A DNA stretch of 12,769 nucleotides from an uncultured Candidatus Saccharibacteria bacterium (lineage in GTDB: Bacteria; Patescibacteriota; Saccharimonadia; Saccharimonadales; Saccharimonadaceae): the NCBI GenBank assembly GCA_938030585.1, contig CALHIA010000072.1, forward strand, positions 1 through 12,769, in the 5' to 3' direction. How positions within the stretch are numbered: the first letter of the stretch is position 1; every line of letters begins with the position of its first letter. Made by a program: the position numbers and the translations under genes. The notes below the pieces were generated by a model. It saw only the letters and a program-made list of their open reading frames with translations, had not been told where the DNA came from and searched no databases. Positions 5,728-11,448 of the stretch are shown here, piece by piece.

Positions 5728-6174
5728 TTAGCCTGCTTCACTGGATTGAATTAAGTTGTCTCTTAGGCTCTCAAATCTAGCCCGTACCGTTGGAATTTTA
5801 GTTTCCGTGGCCACCGTTTCAAAATTACGCATTGGCCAAAACCTCTCCAGAGTCTCCCGAAATAATTTTGTGGTAGTATTGAAACTTTCGACATAATTAT
5901 CAAATTCTTCGATCGTCCACGCGATTGATTCGGTACTGTGATAAGTTTTCTGCACCCGATGACTATGCATGGTGGATTTACATTGGTTGAGAAGACCTCT
6001 CGCCATATCGTTAATTAATCTTAGGATATTACTCTGATAGGAATTACCCCTTTCGTCCTGACCAATCAGTACGCATTGGGCTTTTACCACGAGCGTCATT
6101 CTGTCGATCCTTTCATTCAGCGTCAGCGTGATTTCATCGGACATTTTTTGTAATTTACATCTGTCAAAATACAT
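5728..6174 (-). CDS. hypothetical protein, 148 residues, likely helical
   Basis: I do not recognise this protein. It has no signal peptide, membrane segment or catalytic motif that I can identify. The composition suggests a soluble, mostly helical protein, with long amphipathic stretches such as NILRLINDMARGLLNQC and FNTTTKLFRETLERF. The start at 6174 is chosen because GAGGGGG (6186-6180) lies five bases upstream. A later ATG at 6144 lacks such a site. It has its own extended -10 immediately after the stop of the upstream metallopeptidase-like gene and its own terminator. The two genes are in tandem 47 bp apart and could be expressed together or separately. Both look lineage-restricted and AT-richer than their neighbours. 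Confidence 0.75.
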   Translation of the reverse strand: MYFDRCKLQKMSDEITLTLNERIDRMTLVVKAQCVLIGQDERGNSYQSNILRLINDMARGLLNQCKSTMHSHRVQKTYHSTESIAWTIEEFDNYVESFNTTTKLFRETLERFWPMRNFETVATETKIPTVRARFESLRDNLIQSSEAG

Positions 6175-6215
6175 AATTTCCCCCTCTTTCTGTAAAATAA
6201 ACAGGCTACCCCTAT

Positions 6216-6224
6216 ATTATATCA
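6216..6224 (-). promoter_or_regulatory. extended -10 promoter of the 148-residue gene
   Basis: Minus-strand TGATATAAT, with the hexamer at 6221-6216. The TGA of the extended element (6224-6222) is also the stop codon of the upstream gene, so stop codon and promoter element are shared. The predicted start is near 6209. Confidence 0.7.
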
Positions 6225-6986
6225 CATTTTGTAATTTTTTACCTCTTTTGCACCATATTCCATTAGTTTGTCAAAATCATGATATTCATAATAATACTCT
6301 CGCAATTTATCTCTTAATGCTTGAAATTCCGGATAGCTTGCATCCGGTAGAGTCATAATTGGTTTCCAAGATTCATCAAGTAATGCGGTTAAGGATTCTT
6401 TCAGAATATAATATTCTCCTCTCGAAAGGCTAGAAACTACAGAGTCTGGATTTTCTCGATAATAATAATTCGTCTGAAAATGCATTAATTCATGCAAAAT
6501 TCCATCAAGTGGCATCCCCCAAAGTTCATTATCGATTTTTGCATAGGTAAAAATCACACCTTCTTCATAATAAACGATCATCGCTGGAAAAGTCGTAATC
6601 AAGAATAATAAATCCTCACTCGGCGATACTGCATCTGGTGAAATTTTATGAATTTCCTTAGCGCGATTTTTCGCACAATCTTTAATTGCTAGGGGATGCT
6701 CCGTCACTTCTTCGAGTCGTCTAATCGCTAACTCAAATTTTTTATCTAGTTCATCGCTCATGATTTGCCTAAATCGCTCTGGTGTCATCTCGATTCGTGC
6801 ATTTCTTTCTTCGAGGTAGGGAATCAGAATCTTCTTCGCTTCCGAAAAATTTAGCCCCATAATCTTTTCTGCTACCTCAATATCCTGAGTATCTTTTAAC
6901 TTTTTTATTCCACCAAAATTATTCAGGGAGTTATACCAGTTATAGGCGTCTTGCGTAATGTCATAAATTATCTTGTAGGTAACCAT
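6222..6986 (-). CDS. putative zinc metallopeptidase-like protein with HELMH motif, family unknown
   Basis: I do not recognise the family of this 254-residue protein. The strongest clue is GILHELMHFQ (residues 162-171), an HExxH zinc-binding/catalytic motif in a hydrophobic helix context. KESLTALLDE follows about 30 residues later, where Glu197 could be the third zinc ligand of a gluzincin-type site. The N-terminal half is charged and helical (residues 37-115). No signal peptide or membrane helix is visible, so it would act in the cytoplasm unless exported by another route. The start at 6986 has only a weak AGGG eight bases upstream and a possible TATATT -10. It is divergent from the SPFH gene and tandem with the 148-residue gene. 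The region is AT-rich: 6241-6300 has 17 of 60 G+C. The protease role is inferred from the motif alone. Confidence 0.72.
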   Translation of the reverse strand: MVTYKIIYDITQDAYNWYNSLNNFGGIKKLKDTQDIEVAEKIMGLNFSEAKKILIPYLEERNARIEMTPERFRQIMSDELDKKFELAIRRLEEVTEHPLAIKDCAKNRAKEIHKISPDAVSPSEDLLFLITTFPAMIVYYEEGVIFTYAKIDNELWGMPLDGILHELMHFQTNYYYRENPDSVVSSLSRGEYYILKESLTALLDESWKPIMTLPDASYPEFQALRDKLREYYYEYHDFDKLMEYGAKEVKNYKM

Positions 6987-7042
6987 CTATTAACCCTAAT
7001 ATATCCTAGTCTATTTATTCCGTCTACCGATTTTTCTCTCCC

Positions 7043-7070
7043 TTGCATTATTCCTCAAAATCGCTAAAAT
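7043..7070 (+). promoter_or_regulatory. promoter of the SPFH-domain gene
   Basis: TTGCAT (7043-7048), a 16-bp spacer and TAAAAT (7065-7070) predict a start near 7077. The short leader contains AGGAG at 7081-7085. Confidence 0.65.
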
Positions 7071-7092
7071 GAAACTAAAAAGGAGAGTTATT

Positions 7093-7833
7093 ATGCCAAT
7101 TTTAATCTTAATTCTTATCGCTCTATTCGTGATAATTCCAGGAATCCGCGTGGTAAATCAATACGAGCGCGGTGTGGTCCAGCGCCTTGGCCGTTTTCGT
7201 CGCATTATGGAGCCGGGTCTACATGTGATCATTCCGTACATTGATACTATGCGCACGGTTGATGTTCGTACTACCCCGATGGATGTGCCTAAGCAGGAAG
7301 TTATTACCAAGGACAACGTCACGGTGAATGTCGATGCAGTGGTTTATTTCCGTGTCATTGACGCCAAGAAGGCGGTCTTTGAAACTACTAATTATGCTTA
7401 CGCCACCTCAACTTTTGCGCAAACTGCCTTGCGTGATGTTACCGGTAACTTTGATCTTGATGAATTACTCTCTAAACGTGACAAAATTTCCAGCCAAATC
7501 AAGGAAATCGTTGACACCCAAACTGATAAATGGGGTATCGACATCGAAAGTGTGAAGCTTCAAAATATCGAACTTCCTTCCGATATGAAGCGTGCTATGG
7601 CCAAGCAAGCTGAGGCTGAACGTGAACGCCGCGCTGCGATTATCTCTGCGGAAGGTGAAAAAGCCTCGGCTGCGGCAGTGGCTGAAGCTGCCAGTCTGCT
7701 TGCGCAAACTCCAGGCGGTCTCAATATTCGTACTCTCCAAACTCTCGAAAAAATCAGCACCGACCCATCCCAGAAAACTGTCATTCTTTTGCCTTCAGAT
7801 CTCGCTGGTGGTTTGAAAAATCTTTTCAAGTAA
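7093..7833 (+). CDS. SPFH/Band 7 (stomatin/slipin-like) membrane protein
   Basis: SPFH proteins oligomerise on the inner membrane and organise membrane domains or regulate proteases. The 246 residues start with a hydrophobic anchor (MPILILILIALFVIIPGI, 1-18). The stomatin core follows: VVNQYERGVVQRLGRFRR, EPGLHVIIPYIDTMRTVDVRT and DNVTVNVDAVVYFRV. The coiled-coil region has AKQAEAERERRAAIISAEGEKASAAAVAEAA at about 170-200. A short tail resembles prokaryotic slipins (LQTLEKIS...VILLPSDL). The ATG at 7093 is chosen because AGGAG lies seven bases upstream. The in-frame ATG at 7069 overlaps the -10 box. No NfeD-type or protease partner is adjacent. It is divergent from the HELMH gene and converges on tilS; a link with the former is only conjecture. 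Confidence 0.93.
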   Translation: MPILILILIALFVIIPGIRVVNQYERGVVQRLGRFRRIMEPGLHVIIPYIDTMRTVDVRTTPMDVPKQEVITKDNVTVNVDAVVYFRVIDAKKAVFETTNYAYATSTFAQTALRDVTGNFDLDELLSKRDKISSQIKEIVDTQTDKWGIDIESVKLQNIELPSDMKRAMAKQAEAERERRAAIISAEGEKASAAAVAEAASLLAQTPGGLNIRTLQTLEKISTDPSQKTVILLPSDLAGGLKNLFK

Positions 7834-7868
7834 GCCGAACAATCTGGTTAAAATCTGAAAAACAAAAT

Positions 7869-7900
7869 AAAAAATAGCGTCTCATCTGGCGCTATTTTTC
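7869..7900. terminator. bidirectional terminator between the SPFH gene and tilS
   Basis: AAAATAGCG (7871-7879) pairs with CGCTATTTT (7890-7898), with A and T runs on the two sides. The tilS stop codon TAG (7894-7892) lies inside the stem. Confidence 0.88.
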
Positions 7901-8740
7901 TTCGAACATAATGTAATTTTTTAGAATTGTCACAAAGTGATTCTTCGGTAAATTGAATTTCTTGTGTGGCGCATAAGTTCTAATTGCGGCAAGAAAATCT
8001 ACTAGTTGTTTTCGCGTCAAACTATAGCCGTGCATCAAGCAAATTTCTCTTAAAACCTCTAACGCCACTTTCTCGTCAGCTACAAGAAAAAGTTCTTTTT
8101 TATGAAAATTTTTCCCTACTACGGTCTGCTTGGCTAATTCCGTAACTAATTTTTCGATTTTACCCCTCAGTTCGTTCTGCTTCTCAAACAGATTAATTAT
8201 ATCTGCTCGCGCTACCTCGTCTAGTTCTGCCATTTTTTTGCGCACTCGATTGCGCAAATAGTCTGCTTCGTGGTTAGTTGGGTCCTGTCGAAAACATATT
8301 TTTTGTTCGCCAGCAAATTTAAGTACGTCCCGTTTCCACATCTTCAGAATAATAAAAGGCCGCACAAGATCATCCCCATAAAAAGGTGTAAGTCCCCGCC
8401 AGCCGGTACCACGAATCAAATTAATTGCAATCGATTCCAAGACATCGTCTAAGTGGTGTGCAGTGCAGAGTGTGCCACCTTCTTTTTCTTGAATTGTTTT
8501 AAGAAATTCGTAGCGTTTTTTACGTGCCAACTCCTCTGAAACCCCCTCCCCAAGCTCCAACTTAGTTTCATAAAATTTCACTCCCAGTTTCTGGCATTTT
8601 TGGTGCACAAAATCTGCATCCTTCGCACTGGATTTGCGTGTGCCGTGGTCAATATGCGCTACGATAATATCGGCATGTGCGTACATGGCAAGAAGCGCCA
8701 TTGAATCCACGCCACCCGAAACTGCCAAGATTAATTTCAT
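7892..8740 (-). CDS. tilS: tRNA(Ile)-lysidine synthase TilS
   Basis: TilS converts the wobble C of the CAU-anticodon tRNA-Ile2 to lysidine using ATP and lysine, which lets it read AUA. The 282-residue protein starts MKLILAVSGGVDSMALL with the PP-loop SGGVDS at 8-13. VAHIDHGTRKSS, CTAHHLDDVLES, LIRGTGWRGL and the DPTN...LRNRVRKKM segment follow, all TilS signatures. It is shorter than the roughly 430-residue E. coli enzyme, which has extra C-terminal domains. Short forms of this size are known in other bacteria. The start at 8740 is preceded by TATAAT plus six bases and no Shine-Dalgarno, again a leaderless start. Its promoter interlocks with that of divergent lepA. The stop is inside the terminator shared with the SPFH gene. 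Confidence 0.95.
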   Translation of the reverse strand: MKLILAVSGGVDSMALLAMYAHADIIVAHIDHGTRKSSAKDADFVHQKCQKLGVKFYETKLELGEGVSEELARKKRYEFLKTIQEKEGGTLCTAHHLDDVLESIAINLIRGTGWRGLTPFYGDDLVRPFIILKMWKRDVLKFAGEQKICFRQDPTNHEADYLRNRVRKKMAELDEVARADIINLFEKQNELRGKIEKLVTELAKQTVVGKNFHKKELFLVADEKVALEVLREICLMHGYSLTRKQLVDFLAAIRTYAPHKKFNLPKNHFVTILKNYIMFEEK

Positions 8741-8746
8741 GATTCT

Positions 8747-8775
8747 ATTATACTCCATTCCATCTCTGTTATAAT
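8747..8775. promoter_or_regulatory. interlocked divergent promoters of tilS and lepA, both leaderless
   Basis: Minus-strand TATAAT (8752-8747) lies six bases before the tilS ATG. Plus-strand TATAAT (8770-8775), extended by TGT at 8767-8769, lies six bases before the lepA ATG. With 17-bp spacing, each -10 occupies exactly the other promoter's -35 position. Confidence 0.8.
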
Positions 8776-8781
8776 AGAGGC

Positions 8782-10626
8782 ATGAATTCCGCAAATATTA
8801 GAAATTTTTGTATCATCGCGCACATCGATCACGGCAAGTCCACTTTGGCCGACCGTATGATGGAAATTACTGGCACCGTCGAAAAGCGCCAGATGAAATC
8901 TCAGCTCCTCGACTCTATGGAACTTGAGCGTGAAAAGGGGATTACGATTAAACTCACCCCAGTGCAAATGAAATATAAGGGCTACGAGCTCAATTTGATT
9001 GATACTCCGGGCCACGTGGATTTTTCTTATGAAGTCTCTCGCTCCTTGCAAGCGGTTGAGTCGGCTATCTTGGTGGTCGACGCCACTCAGGGTATTCAGG
9101 CGCAAACTCTCGCCAATGTCTACCTCGCAATCGAACAAAATCTCACTATTATCCCTGTGATTAATAAGGTTGACCTGCCAGCTGCGGATGTTGAGCGGGT
9201 TTCTAGTGAAATTATTAATCTCTTAGGCTGTGACCCTTCAGAAATTATTCCAGTTTCCGCCAAGACTGGTCTCAATGTCGAAAAAGTTCTCGATCGTATC
9301 ATTGAATTCGCTCCAGCGCCAAACAAATCTTCTGTCGATACTTCGCTCAAAAATTCTGCAACACTTCCTGCTTCCAATTCTGCAACACTTCCTAATTCCA
9401 CCCCTGAAACCCGTGCTCTGATTTTCGACTCTTACTTCGATGACTACCGTGGCGTGGTGCTTTATGTGCGTATCGTCGATGGCTCAATCAATAAAAATGC
9501 CGCCATTCAGATGTTGGCAGCTCAAACTTCTGGCATTGCGCTCGAAGTTGGTATCTTGAAGCCGGAAATGTCACCTAAAGATAGTCTAAATGAAGGGGAA
9601 GTCGGTTACATTGTCACCAACCTTAAAACCACGCGCGAAGCAAAAGTCGGTGATACCGTTACTCTGAAAAAGGCTCCTGCCAAAAATCCTCTGCCAGGTT
9701 ACAAAAATGTCCTACCGTTTGTCTACGCCGGATTTTTCCCAGTTAGTAACGATCAGTATAAAGACTTAAAAGAGGCCATCGAGAAACTCTCGCTTTCTGA
9801 TTCCGCCCTGCGTTTCGAGCCGGAAAATAGCCCAGTGCTCGGTTTTGGTCTTCGCATCGGTTTCTTGGGTCTACTTCATATGGACATTATTAAGGAACGT
9901 CTCGAACGTGAATTTAAGCTCGACCTCGTGGTTACTAATCCTTCGACCAACTATGAAGTCACCTTAAATTCCGGTGAAGAACTTGAAATTAAGTCTGCGG
10001 CTAATCTCCCGGATGCTTCAACGATCGCTGAAATTCGTGAACCATGGGTGAAAGGAGAAATTATCCTGCCAGTTTCCATGATTGGTAGTGTCTTACAGCT
10101 CATTGTCGAGAAACGTGGTTTGCAGAAAAATATTTCCTACCTAGAAGACCGTGCCTTGATTGATTTCGAAGCGCCGATGGCCAATCTCTTGACTGATTTT
10201 TATGATCAATTGAAGTCTCTCACCTCTGGTTATGCTAGCTTTAACTATGAAATTAATGGCTATCGCGCAGAAGATTTGGTACGTGTCGATTTTCTCGTGG
10301 GTGGTGAGAAAATGGATGCCTTAGCCCTGATGTGCCACCGTTCGGAGGCAGACGCGCTCGGTCGTTCTATTACCAAGAAACTAAAAGAGGTCATTCCGCG
10401 TCAAAACTTCGAAGTTGCCTTACAGGCCGCCATCGGTGCACGCATTATCGCTCGTGAAACCATCGGCGCCTTCCGTAAGGATGTCACCGTAAAAATTCAC
10501 ACTGGTGACCGTGACCGTAAGGCTAAACTGCTTGAGAAACAGAAGCGCGGTAAAGCACGTATGAAACGCTTTGGTAAAATTGATATTCCATCTGAAGCTT
10601 TCACCGTGATGCTGAAACGCGACTAA
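8782..10626 (+). CDS. lepA: elongation factor 4 (LepA), translational GTPase
   Basis: LepA/EF4 is a ribosome-binding GTPase implicated in back-translocation or in 30S biogenesis under stress. The 614-residue protein has G1 AHIDHGKST, switch GITIK, G3 DTPGHVDF, G4 NKVD and G5 SAKTG. EF-G-like domains II, III and V and the LepA-specific C-terminal domain follow, ending RKDVTVKIHTGDRDRKAKLLEKQKRGKARMKRFGKIDIPSEAF. It is slightly longer than the usual 600 or so. Between the G domain and domain II (about 181-206) there is an extra Ser/Asn/Thr-rich insert with two NSATLP repeats. The start at 8782 follows an extended -10 by six bases with no Shine-Dalgarno, so it is predicted leaderless. Confidence 0.97.
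   Translation: MNSANIRNFCIIAHIDHGKSTLADRMMEITGTVEKRQMKSQLLDSMELEREKGITIKLTPVQMKYKGYELNLIDTPGHVDFSYEVSRSLQAVESAILVVDATQGIQAQTLANVYLAIEQNLTIIPVINKVDLPAADVERVSSEIINLLGCDPSEIIPVSAKTGLNVEKVLDRIIEFAPAPNKSSVDTSLKNSATLPASNSATLPNSTPETRALIFDSYFDDYRGVVLYVRIVDGSINKNAAIQMLAAQTSGIALEVGILKPEMSPKDSLNEGEVGYIVTNLKTTREAKVGDTVTLKKAPAKNPLPGYKNVLPFVYAGFFPVSNDQYKDLKEAIEKLSLSDSALRFEPENSPVLGFGLRIGFLGLLHMDIIKERLEREFKLDLVVTNPSTNYEVTLNSGEELEIKSAANLPDASTIAEIREPWVKGEIILPVSMIGSVLQLIVEKRGLQKNISYLEDRALIDFEAPMANLLTDFYDQLKSLTSGYASFNYEINGYRAEDLVRVDFLVGGEKMDALALMCHRSEADALGRSITKKLKEVIPRQNFEVALQAAIGARIIARETIGAFRKDVTVKIHTGDRDRKAKLLEKQKRGKARMKRFGKIDIPSEAFTVMLKRD
9352..9399 (+). repeat. 24-bp tandem duplication inside lepA
   Basis: Two adjacent 24-bp units (9352-9375 and 9376-9399) differ at two bases and encode NSATLPAS and NSATLPNS (residues 191-206). 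They lie in the linker between the G domain and domain II. Confidence 0.9.
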
Positions 10627-10636
10627 GCTCGAATCT

Positions 10637-10666
10637 AAAATAGGCGCCCATCTCGCGCCTATTTTT
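10637..10666. terminator. bidirectional terminator between lepA and the adenylate-kinase-like gene
   Basis: AAAATAGGCGC (10637-10647) pairs perfectly with GCGCCTATTTT (10655-10665) around a 7-nt loop, followed by T. It begins about ten bases after the lepA stop. Confidence 0.9.
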
Positions 10667-10694
10667 ATCTAATATCCTAAGTTAATTAATTTAT

Positions 10695-11303
10695 TTAATT
10701 TAATTCTTTCTTAATCTCTGCCAGGGTTTTTTCGAAAACTTCCTCTCGTGAGCCGCTTGCATTAATCTCAATCAAGAGTCCTTTTTCGCGGTAATATTCC
10801 AGCACTGGTAAAGTTTTCTGATTAAATTCATTTAAGCGCCTGAGGAAAACTTTCAGGGAAGTATCATCTGCGCGCTGTTCGCGGCCGGCACCCACTAGAT
10901 TTAACATGAAGCGACGAATCACCTCTGCCTTGGCTAATTTTAGATAAACCACCGCCCTTGTCGGATGTCCCGATTCAATGGTTTTTCTTAAAATTTCTTT
11001 TTCCTCCCCCGACCAGCGCCCCACACTCGAGAGTATTAGTGGCGAATTTTTAAGCTCTACCTTGTCGAAATAGGGAAGCACAATTTCATAGAATAAGTCC
11101 GTCGGTGCGAGTGAGCCGTCCGCGGTCAAAGCCTGTTGGTTTTCTGCTTCATATTGGCGAATCATTGCCCCAGAAGAAAGCAATTTTCCGTCGAAATAGG
11201 CCGCCAGTTTCTCGCCTACCGTATCCTTACCACACATCGGTAGTCCAAAAATATTAATACTGCCGGTACCTAATTTTGTTTTCAATAAATCGCGCTCGTC
11301 CAT
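10695..11303 (-). CDS. adenylate kinase-like nucleoside monophosphate kinase, atypical
   Basis: The 202-residue protein looks like an adenylate kinase family member, transferring phosphate between nucleotides. The P-loop is GLPMCGKDT at 20-28, where canonical adenylate kinases have GxPGxGKGT. A short, zinc-less LID region with GREQRADD lies at 140-147. The C-terminal helix pattern RRLNEFNQKTLPVLEYYREKG matches the family. The NMP-site DGFPRT motif is missing; the equivalent stretch reads LILSSVGRWSGEEKEIL. Substrate specificity is therefore uncertain, and a paralogue of Adk with another substrate is possible. The start at 11303 has AAGGGG (11314-11309) five bases upstream. An earlier ATG (encoding MIEYVKYLKGAK before it) overlaps the likely -10 (TGATAGAAT) and is disfavoured. 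The gene is divergent from hrcA. Confidence 0.82.
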   Translation of the reverse strand: MDERDLLKTKLGTGSINIFGLPMCGKDTVGEKLAAYFDGKLLSSGAMIRQYEAENQQALTADGSLAPTDLFYEIVLPYFDKVELKNSPLILSSVGRWSGEEKEILRKTIESGHPTRAVVYLKLAKAEVIRRFMLNLVGAGREQRADDTSLKVFLRRLNEFNQKTLPVLEYYREKGLLIEINASGSREEVFEKTLAEIKKELN

Positions 11304-11329
11304 TTTCGCCCCTTTTAAATATTTTACAT

Positions 11330-11338
11330 ATTCTATCA
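11330..11338 (-). promoter_or_regulatory. extended -10 of the adenylate-kinase-like gene
   Basis: Minus-strand TGATAGAAT, with the hexamer at 11335-11330, gives a predicted leader of about 20 nt containing AAGGGG. No good -35 is seen. Confidence 0.55.
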
Positions 11339-11398
11339 TGAATTTATCACTTCGCCCACCACGTGTATCTCTTCGTCCACCGCACTTTTTGTCGAAAA

Positions 11399-11425
11399 TT
11401 AGCACTCTTGAATTTTGAGTGCTAA
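11399..11425 (+). promoter_or_regulatory. CIRCE operator (HrcA binding site)
   Basis: TTAGCACTC, nine bases, GAGTGCTAA is a perfect match to the CIRCE consensus inverted repeat. It covers the -35 of the hrcA promoter, so bound HrcA would block RNA polymerase. This makes the hrcA-grpE operon a class I heat-shock unit. Confidence 0.97.
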
Positions 11426-11435
11426 GTGATATAAT
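11408..11435 (+). promoter_or_regulatory. hrcA-grpE promoter
   Basis: TTGAAT (11408-11413), in the CIRCE spacer, 16 bp, then TATAAT (11430-11435) with a TGA extension. The start is expected near 11442, leaving only about seven bases before ATG 11449 and no Shine-Dalgarno, so translation is near-leaderless. Confidence 0.85.
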
Positions 11436-11448
11436 TAAATCATTAATT

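Noticed and set aside
5634..5741. N-terminal extension of YebC
   Set aside because: The family starts at MSGHSKW. The extension would span the yebC promoter and the upstream gene's terminator, and AAGGGG supports 5633.
8737..9138. Minus-strand open frame opposite the start of lepA
   Set aside because: It is antisense to the conserved GTPase domain, with no family features; a shadow of lepA codon use.
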